The notes below the pieces were generated by a model. The model was not told where the DNA came from. It did no database searches and was given only the letters and a program-made list of their open reading frames with translations. This document shows, one piece after another, positions 1 to 9,969 of a stretch of DNA of 64,000 nt. Source of the stretch: Cordylochernes scorpioides (lineage: Eukaryota > Arthropoda > Arachnida > Pseudoscorpiones > Chernetidae); the NCBI GenBank assembly GCA_030710605.1, contig CP092870.1:57903057-57967056 (forward strand), given 5' to 3'. The first letter of the stretch is position 1, and every line of letters starts with the position of its first letter. Both the position numbers and the translations under genes were made by a program.

Positions 1-112
1 AGTGTTTTAGTGAGTTATTTGTTCGACAATTTAATAATTTTAAATAGTTTATTTATCTCTTAGTTAATTGTTACATGGATTAATGAGAAATTAAACAAAT
101 ATAATTGATATT
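1..112. repeat. AT-rich ~140-bp repeat, left flank of the tRNA-like array
   Basis: This AT-rich stretch resembles sequence on the far side of the array at about 2940-3200, sharing the block 'ttagttaattgttacat' and a following 'gagaaattaaacaaa'. The tRNA-like array therefore appears to sit inside a pre-existing AT-rich tandem repeat. The string 'ataattgatatt' occurs at 101-112 and again at 2890-2901, so it may be a target duplication, although part of it is also array sequence. Confidence 0.6.
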
Positions 113-346
113 TATAAATGACTGCGGCGTATAATTATAAAGCTATACAACCAGTTTAACCGCATAAGTTTCTTTTTATTTATGAAAAATCATTTTTAAT
201 TTCAAAGAGAAATAATTTAATATTTCTAACTTTTTAGATGACGTATGAAAAGGTTGAATATATGAAGAGTGATGGTCTATATATGAATGGATGACGTATG
301 GAGGGTGAAAAATATGAAGAGTAATGGCGAACGGAAAAATAAAAGT

Positions 347-420
347 GTCCAGGAGCGGGAATCGAACCCACAACCTTCTGCTTACCGGGCAGGTGCCATA
401 TCCACTAGGCTATCTTGGAC
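347..420 (-). tRNA. tRNA-Thr(GGT)-like sequence, array copy 1
   Basis: This 74-nt cloverleaf-like sequence has an acceptor stem, a D-arm with an A-box-like 'tagcctagtgg', an anticodon loop 'ccggtaa' and a T-arm with the B-box 'ggttcgattcc'. The loop gives anticodon GGT, but the base before it is C instead of the near-universal U33. This copy has changes in the acceptor stem ('atcttggac' on the plus strand). It is probably a Pol III-type promoter or SINE head and not a decoding tRNA. Confidence 0.6.
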
Positions 421-698
421 GTATTTTTCCGTTCGTAACTAATATTTAAACTGACTAATAATATTTATAAATGACTGCGGCGTATAATTATAAAGCTATA
501 CAACCAGTTTAACCGCATAAGTTTCTTTTTATTTATGAAAAATCATTTTTAATTTCAAAGAGAAATAATTTAATATTTCTAACTTTTTGGATGACGTATG
601 AAAAGGTTGAATATATGAAGAGTGATGGTCTATATATGAATGGATGACGTATGGAGGGTGAAAATATGAAGAGTAATGGCGAACGGAAAAATAAAAGT

Positions 699-772
699 GT
701 CCAGGAGCGAGAATCGAACCCACAACCTTCTGCTTACCGGGCAGGTGCCATGTCCACTAGGCTATCCTGGAC
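699..772 (-). tRNA. tRNA-Thr(GGT)-like sequence, array copy 2
   Basis: Same 74-nt fold as copy 1, with the acceptor stem intact. The anticodon loop 'ccggtaa' with C at position 33 is unchanged. One base differs near the T-stem ('gagcgagaatcg' on the plus strand). Confidence 0.6.
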
Positions 773-1050
773 GTATTTTTCCGTTCGTAACTAATATTTA
801 AACTGACTAATAATACTTATAAATGACTGCGGCGTATAATTATAAAGCTATACAACCAGTTTAACCGCATAAGTTTCTTTTTATTTATGAAAAATCATTT
901 TTAATTTCAAAGAGAAATAATTTAATATTTCTAACTTTTGGATGACGTATGAAAAGGTTGAATATATGAAGAGTGATGGTCTATATATGAATGGATGACG
1001 TATTGAGGGTGAAAAATATGAAGAGTAATGGCGAACGGAAAAATAAAAGT

Positions 1051-1124
1051 GTCCAGGAGCGGGAATCGAACCCACAACCTTCTGCTTACCGGGCAGGTGC
1101 CATGTCCACTAGGCTATCCTGGAC
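1051..1124 (-). tRNA. tRNA-Thr(GGT)-like sequence, array copy 3
   Basis: This is the consensus form. The seven acceptor pairs TCCAGGA/TCCTGGA are perfect, the T-loop is 'ttcgatt' and the anticodon loop is 'ccggtaa'. The first anticodon-stem pair is a C-A mismatch, shared by the other copies. Confidence 0.6.
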
Positions 1125-1402
1125 GTATTTTTCCGTTCGTAACTAATATTTAAACTGACTAATAATACTTATAAATGACTGCGGCGTATAATTATAAAGC
1201 TATACAACCAGTTTAACCGCATAAGTTTCTTTTTATTTATGAAAAATCATTTTTAATTTCAAAGAGAAATAATTTAATATTTCTAACTTTTTGGATGACG
1301 TATGAAAAGGTTGAATATATGAAGAGTGATGGTCTATATATGAATGGATGACGTATGGAGGGTGAAAAATATGAAGAGTAATGGCGAACGGAAAAATAAA
1401 AG

Positions 1403-1438
1403 TGTCCAGGAGCGGGAATCGAACCCACAAACTTCTGC
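1403..1438 (-). pseudogene. Truncated tRNA-like copy 4 at the palindrome centre
   Basis: Only the 3' half of the tRNA-like sequence remains (T-arm and part of the anticodon stem). It ends at 'acttctgcg', where sequence switches to 'aaacccagaaaatt' and the array resumes in the opposite orientation. This marks the inversion breakpoint of the array. Confidence 0.75.
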
Positions 1439-1551
1439 GAAACCCAGAAAATTATGCGGTTAAACTGGTTGTATAGCTTTATAATTATACGCCGCAGTCA
1501 TTTATAAGTATTATTAGTCAGTTTAAATATTAGTTACGAACGGAAAAATAC

Positions 1552-1625
1552 GTCCAGGATAGCCTAGTGGACATGGCACCTGCCCGGTAAGCAGAAGGTT
1601 GTGGGTTCGATTCCCGCTCCTGGAC
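1552..1625 (+). tRNA. tRNA-Thr(GGT)-like sequence, array copy 5
   Basis: This is the first plus-strand copy. Acceptor, D-, anticodon and T-arms match the consensus. The anticodon loop 'ccggtaa' is unchanged. The downstream 'acttttatttttccg' supplies T-runs that could act as Pol III terminators. Confidence 0.6.
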
Positions 1626-1903
1626 ACTTTTATTTTTCCGTTCGCCATTACTCTTCATATTTTCACCCTCCATACGTCATCCATTCATATATAGACCGTC
1701 ACTCTTCATATATTCAACCTTTTCATACGTCATCCAAAAAGTTAGAAATATTAAATTATTTCTCTTTGAAATTAAAAATGATTTTTCATAAATAAAAATA
1801 AACTTATGCGGTTAAACTGATTATATAGCTTTATAATTATACGCCGCAGTCATTTATAAGTATTATTAGTCAGTTTATATATTAGTTACGAACGGAAAAA
1901 TAC

Positions 1904-1977
1904 GTCCAGGATAGCCTAATGGACATGGCACCTGCCCGGTAAGCAGAAGGTTGTGGGTTCGATTCCCGCTCCTGGAC
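1904..1977 (+). tRNA. tRNA-Thr(GGT)-like sequence, array copy 6
   Basis: Same fold as copy 5. A single D-loop change ('cctaatgg' for 'cctagtgg') falls inside the A-box region. The anticodon loop is unchanged. Confidence 0.6.
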
Positions 1978-2255
1978 ACTTTTATTTTTCCGTTCGCCAT
2001 TACTCTTCATATTTTCACCCTCCATACGTCATCCATTCATATATAGACCATCACTCTTCATATATTCAACCTTTCCATACGTCATCCAAAAAGTTAGAAA
2101 TATTAAATTATTTCTCTTTGAAATTAAAAATGATTTTTCATAAATAAAAAGAAACTTATGCGGTTAAACTGGTTGTATAGCTTTATAATTATACGCCGCA
2201 GTCATTTATAAGTATTATTAGTCAGTTTAAATATTAGTTACGAACGGAAAAATAC

Positions 2256-2329
2256 GTCCAGGATAGCCTAGTGTACATGGCACCTGCCCGGTAAGCAGAA
2301 GGTTGTGGGTTCGATTCCCGCTCCTGGAC
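2256..2329 (+). tRNA. tRNA-Thr(GGT)-like sequence, array copy 7
   Basis: Same fold. One D-loop change ('agtgtac' for 'agtggac') alters a conserved G of the A-box, which would be expected to weaken internal promoter activity. Confidence 0.6.
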
Positions 2330-2607
2330 ACTTTTATTTTTCCGTTCGCCATTACTCTTCATATTTTCACCCTCCATACGTCATCCATTCATATATAGAC
2401 CATCACTCTTCATATATTCAACCTTTTCATACGTCATCTAAAAAGTTAGAAATATTAAATTATTTCTCTTTGAAATTAAAAATGATTTTTCATGAATAAA
2501 AAGAAACCTATGCGGTTAAACTGGTTGTATAGCTTTATAATTATACGCCGCAGTCATTTATAAGTATTATTAGTCAGTTTAAATATTAGTTACGAACGGA
2601 AAAATAC

Positions 2608-2681
2608 GTCCAGGATAGCCTAGTGGACATGGCACCTGCCCGGTAAGCAGAAGGTTGTGGGTTCGATTCCCGCTCCTGGAC
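2608..2681 (+). tRNA. tRNA-Thr(GGT)-like sequence, array copy 8
   Basis: Consensus copy in the last unit of the right arm. All stems and the 'ccggtaa' loop are as in copy 5. Confidence 0.6.
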
Positions 2682-2901
2682 ACTTTTATTTTTCCGTTCG
2701 CCATTACTCTTCATATTTTTCACCTTCCATACGTCATCCATTCATATATAGACCATCACTCTTCATATATTCAACCTTTTCATACGTCATCCAAAAAGTT
2801 AGAAATATTAAATTATTTCTCTTTGAAATTAAAAATGATTTTTCATAAATAAAAAGAAACTTATGCGGTTAAACTGGTTGTATAGCTTTATAATTGATAT
2901 T

Positions 2902-3215
2902 ATTTATATAATTTAAACGTTTAATGTATTGTTTGAAGGCAGAGCTAGTTTCGTCTGACTTGAAAGTGTTTTATTAAGTTGATTGTTGGATAATTTGACA
3001 ATTTAAAATAGTTTATTAACACGTTAGTTAATTGTTACATGAATTAGTGAGAAATTAAACAAAGATAATTGATATTATTTACAATTTAAAAGTTTCGTCT
3101 GGTTTGAAATTGTTTTAGATGATTGTTAATCAATTTGACAATTCAAAATAGTTTATTAATACTCTTAGTTAATTTTCACGATATTTAAGAAACAATTAAA
3201 CAAAGACCTACTTCT
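2902..3215. repeat. AT-rich direct repeats, right flank of the array
   Basis: Two diverged units of about 140 bp contain 'tttcgtctgacttgaaagtg' and 'tttcgtctggtttgaaattg', each followed by 'atagtttattaa' and 'gttaatt'. Half a unit also lies at 1-112. No coding potential is seen. Confidence 0.65.
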
Positions 3216-3235
3216 TATTCTTTCTTATCTTCACA

Positions 3236-3480
3236 CTGGGTGAAGTAGAATGTGTCTGCCTTTGTCATTAAGACTGGGAGCACTACTCAGTAGCAGGCCG
3301 ACTTAGCTCCAAAAGATATGGCCGCCTCTGACATGAGGAACAGACGCCATGTGCAGTCGCTCCTAACATGGAGTACAAACGCTGCTCATCCTGTATCCCT
3401 GGATTCCTTACAGGGTACTATCAGCATGGCCAGCTGAACCCAGGTTTTTTAGTGAGATTGTTACTGCTCCCCCTCCTTCT
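3236..3480. repeat. Family A SINE-like repeat
   Basis: This dispersed sequence contains 'actgggagcactactcagta', 'gaggaacagacgccatg' and 'gggtactatcagcatgg'. Other copies are at 8045-8490, 46905-47275, 52995-53390 and 59655-60115. I see no tRNA-like head. Its origin is unknown. Confidence 0.75.
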
Positions 3481-3756
3481 AAACAAAGATAAATGTGATT
3501 ATTTGCAATTTGATGATAAAATATAAACAGCTGTTCTTAGGAAGGGAGGCTCCTCCAACTTGTCCTTCTCCAGACAAGGACAGGATCTCTCAGTTCTATG
3601 ATACTTATAGAGACATGTCTTGATAGACGCCTTGTTAGATGATTCTATAGAATGGAAAGTTGGAATATAATTCTTTATGATACACTCATTCTCATAATTG
3701 TATTCGATTTGTATATCTAAATAGAATTATTTACTATTATTATTATTATTAATATA

Positions 3757-4202
3757 CACTCATGGACAAAACTTAATGAAGTGGAATGTCTTTTAATATC
3801 GCCTGTTATCTGTATTTTTGAAGGAGACAGAGGTTGTTTACACTTGGTTATCTCGTGTGTCTTCAATAAAGGTCTCTGTAATATCTTTCAGAGTTATTGT
3901 CTCAATCCCGATATACATGCTAAAAGGTACAACTTCCTTAAGTTTTGTCCATGAGTGTAACATACTTGGTTATCTCGTGTGTCTTCAATAAAGGTAACTG
4001 TAATATCTTTCAGAGTTATTGTCTGAATCCCGATATACATGCTGAAAGGTACAACTTCCTTAAGTTTTGTCCATGAGTGTATACACACTTGGTTATCTCG
4101 TGTGTCTTCAATAAAGGTCAATGTAATATCTTTCAGAGTTATTGTCTGAATCCCGATATACATGCTAAAAGGTACAACTTCCTTAAGTTTTGTTCATGAG
4201 TG
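3757..4202. mobile_element. Mariner-type MITE with tandemly repeated end (three units)
   Basis: The left end 'cactcatggacaaaactta' and the right end 'taagttttgttcatgagtg' are inverted copies, and TA flanks both sides, as expected for Tc1/mariner-type integration. The interior consists of about three 122-bp units, each ending in a copy of the terminal inverted repeat. No transposase is present. The 89-residue minus-strand frame is only the repeat read through. Related arrays lie at 53528-54215 and 61904-63737. Confidence 0.8.
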
Positions 4203-4824
4203 TATATTATATTTCTCTATTTCACGTAAATTGGTCATTATAATTAATTTTAACAAAATATTTTCATTTCTCATCAAAAGAGAAGCTAGAAAAAAAGTAT
4301 TTCTTCACCTGATCTTGTATTCAATTTTAGGAAAATTATTCTGATAGTTTTGTCTTTGCTCTTTTCTATAAACATTTCACTTCACCTATTCCTTTTTATA
4401 ACCAGCATATGACGCGTAATTGCCGAATTTCCACTAAAGAGAGTTTTTAAAATTTCGTTTTAACTATAATTCTAAAAAATATATATCAAAAAATCAAAAA
4501 CATCTTATTTTTCTTTTTTAACTTCGCTTTAACTGATATATAAATCTTTATATTTGGACAAAAAGTTTCTTCATTTTGAGGTTTTGAAAGTTTTGGCGAA
4601 TATATTGCTCTTCAATGGGCAAATCTTATGATTCATTAATAGCTATGATAAAGGATTACAAGGTTGTCCCAAAAGTTCGTAAACACTTGCAAAAAAAATT
4701 GAAATACCAATATTATTAGCCGTTAGGTATAATGTCTTTGTATTATGTATAAAGTGATTTTATTATGTATTCGCCGTTAGGTATAGTGTCTTTGTATTAT
4801 GTATAAAGTAATTGTATTATATAG
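4203..4824. other. AT-rich intergenic sequence
   Basis: No gene is recognised. A direct duplication of about 55 bp with 'gccgttaggtata' and 'tctttgtattatgtataaag' occurs near 4718-4810, just before the next foldback element. Confidence 0.5.
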
Positions 4825-5133
4825 AACGACATTTGAAAATTATCCCGCATGTGTTTCTTTTGAACAAAAAATCGAAATTTATTTTATGAAGAAATAACGA
4901 TTATTTCTAACCTTAGGGATGAAGTATGAAAGGATGAATTGTGAAGGGTAATGATGAACGGAAAAATAAAAGTGTTCAGGGATGGGTTTATTTTTCCGTT
5001 TTATCTTTACTCTTCACAATTCATCCTTTCATACTTCATCCCTAAGGTTAGAAATAATCGTTATTTCTTCATAAAATAAATTTCGATTTTTTGTTCAAAA
5101 GAAACACATGCGGGATAATTTGCAAATGTCGTT
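4825..5133. repeat. Foldback element without tRNA-like cargo
   Basis: Two arms of about 150 bp are inverted copies, beginning 'aacgacatttgaaaattat' and ending 'aaatgtcgtt'. The loop holds only 'aagtgttcagggatggg', a remnant of the 3' end of the tRNA-like sequence found in full-length members. It is therefore a deletion derivative of the tRNA-bearing family. No gene is seen from here to 5640. Confidence 0.8.
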
Positions 5134-5650
5134 AAACAATCATAAACCGCATTATATTGTATTATGTATTATTATTATGTCTTCGCCGTATTAAAATTAT
5201 TCGCCAAATAAAAAGATAAAACAACGTTCTAAGAAAAATACGATCTTTTGGGATAACCTTATAAAACATTAGCTGTTTGATGATCTTCTTTTGACCTACA
5301 CAAAGAGTCTGAAGGGCAAATTTCAAATTAATATTTTTGATTTAATTTTCCTTTTTTAAGTAATTCTTCTTGCCTGAGGGGAACTCATGAAGATTAATTA
5401 ATTCTTGATGTAGATCGTCTGCCTTGAAAGAAGGATGAATCTGTCTATGTCATCCGTCAATCTATGAACTTCATATGTTTTTCTTCATTAATATCATTTT
5501 TCCGAGTTTTCTTCATCTTTTAGTTAAAATTTGAACTGTATCTTCACGGATTGTTGAGAATTGTGAATATTTTAAAAATGAATTTTGTATTCTTTCGTGA
5601 AATATAAGGTAGTTCCAAAAGTTCATGAGCATATTATGATATAAGCGTAA

Positions 5651-5850
5651 CACTGTGGGTTCGATTCCCATCCCTGGACACTTTTATTTTTCCGTTTATC
5701 CTTAATCTTCACAATTCATCCTTTCATACATTATCCCTAAGGTCAGAAATAATTGTTATTTCTCCTTAAAATAAGTTTCGATTTTTAGTTTAAAAGAAAC
5801 ACATGCGGAATAATTTTCAAATGTCGTTCTACAATCATAAGCCGCATTAT
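5651..5850 (+). repeat. Half copy of the tRNA-bearing foldback element
   Basis: Only the T-arm and 3' acceptor remain ('gtgggttcgattcccatc', ending at 5679). They are followed by the right arm 'acttttatttttccg' and onward to 'aaatgtcgttctacaatc'. The left arm and the 5' tRNA half are missing. Confidence 0.75.
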
Positions 5851-5949
5851 ATTGTATAAAAAAGATATATTGGATCACAAAATATCATTTATTTTACCAA
5901 TATTTCAGTTGGCTGAACGCCAACCTCTATCAAGGTATTAAAACATATT

Positions 5950-6490
5950 AATATTTTAAGAAAAAGGCATCTCCTTATCGTGAAACTGAATGGTGCTGAT
6001 GGCTTGTGCCATCTATCGGAATAAATATAGACTATTCTCGTTGATTTCTAATTATTCCAGAATTGGCCAAATACCCATTCTTGATTGATCAAGAAAATCT
6101 AACCACGGACGCGTTTCGGGCTGTTGGCCCTCATCAGTGTGGTGCAAGCTGTACCTCAACGACCAAAAAAAAAGGTCATTCAGGCATCCTGAAAAATCAT
6201 GAAACTGGTAGTTAAGGCCAGAATTGCGTGAGACCGCGACACAATGTGAAAAAATAGTACAAATGTGATATTGTACTGGGATAAGGTGCATAAATTAAGA
6301 AAAAGGCATCTCCTTATCGTGCAACTGAAAGTTGCTTTTTGGCCAATTCTGGAATAATTAGAAATCAACGAGAATAGTTGATATTTATTCCGATAGATGG
6401 CGCAAGCCATCTGCAACTTTCAGTTTCACGATAAGGAGATGCCTTTTTCTTTATTTATGCACCTTATCCCAGTACAATATCACATTTGTA
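5950..6490. repeat. Family B foldback element, one and a half copies
   Basis: Segment 6296-6456 is a near-perfect palindrome with ends 'aaaggcatctccttatcgtg' and the inverse. Upstream, 5954-6290 holds another arm plus the block 'cgcgtttcgggctgttggcc'. That block recurs near 39140 and, diverged, near 22410 and 58650. Other copies of the family lie at 28190-28410, 38985-39240 and 48485-48690. The overlapping minus-strand frames of 78-79 residues are not gene-like. Confidence 0.7.
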
Positions 6491-6492
6491 CT

Positions 6493-6915
6493 ATTTTTTC
6501 ATATTAATATGTATAAAATAAAAGGATTTAAAAGCGCGAATGTTTCTTTTATACATAAAACGAACTTCTACTGTCCTTACTGCGATGAAAAAAATATATT
6601 GGGAGGGCTTGGCTCATCAGTGGTGAACCCTCCCAGCGGTTTCGCCAATTTAATCTACCAGACCGCTTCTCAGAGCTCTAATACTGTATTGGATCATTCT
6701 GCTTTTATATGCTACATTGAGGGATGGAATCTTAGAAATGGTTTTCAAGTAAACTATGGACATAAGCTTATAGGACAGTAGAATTACATTCAAATATTTG
6801 CTTCGAGCAATGCTCTTCAGCAAACTATAAAGACAAGGCCATTAGGAATAAATTAACACAAAACAATAACGCGCCATCTATACATATAAAATAAAAGGAT
6901 TTAAAAGCGCGAATG
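6493..6915. repeat. Family C repeat with a partial direct repeat
   Basis: The segment contains the family C core 'gggagggcttggctcatcag'. The string 'ggatttaaaagcgcgaatg' occurs near 6523 and again near 6897, so a second truncated copy follows. The 90-residue open frame here is embedded in repeat also found at 44895-45200 and 45890-46180, so I do not call it a gene. Confidence 0.65.
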
Positions 6916-6919
6916 TTTC

Positions 6920-7455
6920 TTTTGCTAGTGGTCGGTTAGTAGGATATTGTAGTGTATTTGCATACTTGGATGTTTGTAGATATGCAACTATCATATTTGC
7001 ATACTTAATTATTGATTTAGGAATATGTAGATATTTAGCGGCACAATTTTGCTAGTGGTCGGTTAGTAGGATATTGTAGTGTATTTGCATACTTGGATGT
7101 TTGTAGATATGCAACTATCATATTTGCATACTTAATTATTGCTTTAGGAATATGTAGATATTTAGCGGCACAATTTTGCTAGTGGTCGGTTAGTATGATA
7201 TTGCAGTGTATTTGCATGCTTGGATATTTGCAGATATGCAAATATTCTCTTTACATACTCAATTATTGCTTTAGGAATTTGTAGATATACAGCGGCACAA
7301 TTTTGCTAGTGGTCAGTAGGATATTGTAGTGTATTTGCATACTTGGTTGTTTGTAGATATGCAACTATCATATTTGCATACTCAATTATTGCTTTAGGAA
7401 TTTGTAGATATATAGAGGCACAATTTTGCTAGTGGTCAGTAGGGTATTGTAGCGT
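6920..7455. repeat. ~127-bp tandem repeat, four copies
   Basis: Four successive units contain 'ttgctagtggtc', 'tatttgcatacttgg' and 'agcggcacaattttgctag'. The third and fourth are more diverged. A single related unit lies at 55125-55245, so the unit exists as a dispersed element as well as an array. Confidence 0.8.
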
Positions 7456-7549
7456 ATTTCTAATAAGCTATATTTCCTAAGTTCGTGGCCTAATCTAAAC
7501 CACACCTAATCTTGTCAACATCATCCGGACTACATCTCTATCTAGCGAT

Positions 7550-7895
7550 ACAACAATATTGATCTATGTCTTAAGCGAACCATGTCTAAAGCGGGCCCTA
7601 GTTTAAACGAGCTCTGTATTAATTGAGTGATGTCTTAAGCGAGCTATGTCTTAACCGGGCCATGTCCCAAGAGAGCCCAGTCTTAAGTGAACTTTGCTTT
7701 AAGCGCACCCTGTTTTAAACAATCTATATTTAAAGCGGGCCTTGATTAAAGTGAGTCCTGTATATATAAAGTGGATCTTGTCTTAAGCAAGTCCTATCTT
7801 AAGTAGATCTAGCCTCAAACAAGATATGTCTTGAGTGAGTCTTGTCCCAAGCGGACCCAGTCTTAAACGAACCTCGTCTTAAGCGAGCCTCTTGG
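7550..7895. repeat. Degenerate 16-18-bp minisatellite
   Basis: About twenty short diverged units follow the pattern 'atgtcttaagcgagc' (for example 'ccagtcttaagtgaac' and 'ctcgtcttaagcgagc'). The 'aag.gag/gaac' ends are the best conserved part. No coding frame persists. The preceding 7455-7550 contains 'tctatctagcgatacaa', which recurs near 56905. Confidence 0.65.
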
Positions 7896-7899
7896 GACT

Positions 7900-8042
7900 C
7901 ACCAAATAGTGGCTATAGAGAGGGGGTGCTATAGACAGGTCATTTTAATGCAAAATGTTTACATTTTAATGTTTAAAATCGGGCTCTATAGAGAGGAAGG
8001 AGCTATTTAGAGGAGGCGCTATAGACAGGTTTAATTGTATAT
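7900..8042. mobile_element. Pogo-like MITE remnant
   Basis: The sequence 'ctatagagagggggtgctat' and the palindromic core 'aaaatgtttacattttaatg' match, in inverse orientation, the complete TA-flanked element at 48808-48985. It ends near 'tttaattgtat'. It is non-coding. Confidence 0.6.
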
Positions 8043-8044
8043 AA

Positions 8045-8490
8045 AATTTCACCTTTGCCGGTCCCAAGCCTAGATGAAAAAGGAGAGGGGGAGCAGTAAC
8101 AAGCTCACTAAAAAACCTGGGCTCAGCTGGCCCAGCTGATAGTACCCTGTAATGGCTCCAGGAATACGTGATGAGCAGCGTTTGTACTCCATGTTAGGAG
8201 CGGCTGTACATGGCGTCTGTTCCTCATGTCAGAGATAGCCATTTTTTTTGGAGCTAAGTCAGCCTGCTACTGAGTAGTGATCCCAGTCTTAATGACAAAG
8301 GGGATACAGGATATACTCCATGTTAAGAGCGGCTGTCATGGTGTCTGTTCCTCATGTCAGAGGCGGCTATTTGTTTCGGAGCTAAGTCGGCCTGTCAATG
8401 AGTAGTGCTCCCAGTCTTAATGACAAAGGCAGACGCTTTCTACTTCACCTAGCTCTACAAGCTTGATACCCTGGTGTGATTGAGTGAAGA
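8045..8490. repeat. Family A repeat, two partial copies in tandem
   Basis: These run in the opposite orientation to 3236-3480. The diagnostic 'tcctcatgtcagag' and 'tgctcccagtcttaatgaca' blocks occur twice, the second copy starting near 8310. The end 'gataagaaagaagaag' near 8495 is the segment amplified into an 88-bp array at 60575-61010. Confidence 0.7.
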
Positions 8491-8930
8491 TAAGAAAGAA
8501 GAAGATTGTAGATAAAAATTGACTACGTTATTTATGACATAGATACAGGAAATTTGGCACATCTATAAATGCCATTTTAATGTATGACGCGCATGCATCA
8601 CCATATGCTGCCAGTTTACATTCAACATACGTAGACTAGAGGAAACTCCCGTGAACAAACAGTTAGACCTTACAGGAACTGGTCGTAAAAATTCCAGGTT
8701 CAATTCTACGGCCTTCAAGCTGACCTCTAACTCTTTTTTTTTTCCCAAAAGTTTTTAAGATGGCTGGCAAGTATTCAGGAATTCTGAAGAAGGTTCTGAT
8801 GTTTGGATTCAATTATATTCTGGGATGTAATTATAAGTTGTTAGTTGATGTAATTATTCAACGCTGTTGTTTTCTTTAAATAAATAACGAATTTATTTAA
8901 TTATTGAACTGTATATTAAAGCGAGAGATT
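8491..8930. other. AT-rich sequence, nothing recognised
   Basis: A 61-residue minus-strand frame at 8563-8748 has no family features that I recognise. No repeat copy from elsewhere in the window was identified. Confidence 0.4.
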
Positions 8931-9550
8931 TGGGAAGGTTTGGTTCATCGGTTGTGAATCTTCACAGCAAATAAACGAATTTCTATAATTATTAAAAACT
9001 ATTTCTGAATATGAAAAATAATTGGGAAGGTTTGGTTCTTCAGTAGTGAATCTTTGAGAGCGAAGAATGAATTTATATAATTATTGAACTGATATGAAAA
9101 AAAAAAGAGAGAGAATTGGTAAGAATTAGTTGATCAGTAGTGAATCTTCACAGCGAAGAACGAATTTCTATAATTATTAAGAACTCTTGATGAATATGTG
9201 AGAAAAAGAGAGAATTGAAAAGGCTTTGTTCATCATTGGTGAACATTCCCAGCTATAAACGAATTCCTTCAATTATTGAACTGATATGCAAGAGATAGAG
9301 AGAATTGGTAAGAATTAGTTCTTCAGTGGTGATTCTTCACAGCAAAGAATAAATGCCATTACCAGTAAATACATCGCCAGTAAATTTATTTGTGTAAATT
9401 TTAACGATAGAGGGCAATAAAATTTAATTTACTAATAAATTTCAATATTTATTAAATACTCTTTCTGAATATGAAAAATAATTGGGAAGGTTTGGTTCAT
9501 CAGTAGTGGATCTTCACAGCGAAGAACGAATTTCTATAATTATTAAGAAC
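8930..9550. repeat. Diverged ~90-bp tandem repeat
   Basis: About seven units contain 'ggtttggttcatcagtagtg', 'cttcacagcgaagaacg' and 'ataattattaagaactc'. Units differ by substitutions and by A-run length. The stretch 9357-9440 interrupts the array with 'ccagtaaatttatttgtgta', which is also the end of the foldback MITE at 42390-42537. Confidence 0.7.
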
Positions 9551-9554
9551 TCTT

Positions 9555-9773
9555 TCTGAGAGGACACTCCGGCTAGAGGACATTTTTCTATGAAGGACAG
9601 TTTACATTGTCAAAATTACCATTTTTACTATCTAACAACTCTCCGGTAAGAAGACACCTCTTCATAAAGGACACTTTGGCTCTGTAACTAGGTGTTGTCC
9701 TTTACAGAGAGGTAGTTCTACTGTAGCTGCTCTCCCTAAAGGACACTTTGGCTTTGTAACTAGGTATTGTCCT
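9555..9773. mobile_element. Left part of a pogo-type MITE array split by copia
   Basis: It contains 'caactctccggtaag' and two units of the 72-bp repeat 'ctgctctccctaaaggacac'. It ends in GTCCT at 9769-9773, which is repeated at 14176-14180 on the other side of the copia element. Joining the flanks recreates the uninterrupted repeat. The left terminus is degenerate. Confidence 0.75.
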
Positions 9774-9969
9774 TGTTGAAGAGTGAAAGCAAGACGACAC
9801 GTGACGTCATTTTAGTTCCTGGCGCCACCGCTTGGAGGAGCCACAGACAAAAACAAGCCTCCCTTTGCTTCCCCATGTAGTTGTTTTGTTTTGTATAACG
9901 TCTTATCTTTTACCTAATAAATACTTACTTTAAATACATTTTATCCTCTTTTATCTGCTTACCACAAAA
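9774..9969 (+). repeat. Copia 5' LTR
   Basis: It is 196 bp, begins TGTTGAAGAG and ends CCACAAAA. It matches 13980-14175 except at about three positions (for example 'gagtgaaag' here and 'gagttaaag' there). The end was set by the GTCCT duplication and by the primer site that follows directly. It lacks the usual terminal CA. Confidence 0.9.

Larger units (their letters stand above)
112..2890. repeat. Head-to-head tandem array of a 352-bp tRNA-bearing unit
   Basis: The left arm, about 112-1438, carries three complete units and one truncated unit with the tRNA-like part on the minus strand. The right arm, about 1445-2890, carries four units on the plus strand, so the whole is an imperfect palindrome with roughly 1.4-kb arms. 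The period is 352-353 bp. Each tRNA-like segment lies between 'cgaacggaaaaata' and its exact inverse 'tatttttccgttcg'. The junction near 1438-1450 cuts a tRNA-like copy in its anticodon arm. The 63-65-residue open frames that recur in every unit are by-products of the repeat. Related single elements lie at 4825-5133, 5651-5850, 16520-16770, 19872-20300, 46238-46633 and 56623-56775. Confidence 0.9.

Noticed and set aside
176-2852. Repeated 63-65-residue frames in the tRNA-bearing array as a gene family
   Set aside because: They are read through non-coding repeat including half of the tRNA-like sequence, occur on the strand dictated by the repeat, and show no codon-level constraint.
112-2890. 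Functional tRNA gene cluster
   Set aside because: C replaces U33, GGT is not a usual eukaryotic nuclear anticodon, the first anticodon-stem pair is mismatched, and the units have foldback-element flanks.
8563-8748. 61-residue minus-strand gene
   Set aside because: There is no motif, it ends in a T-run, and it has no supporting context.
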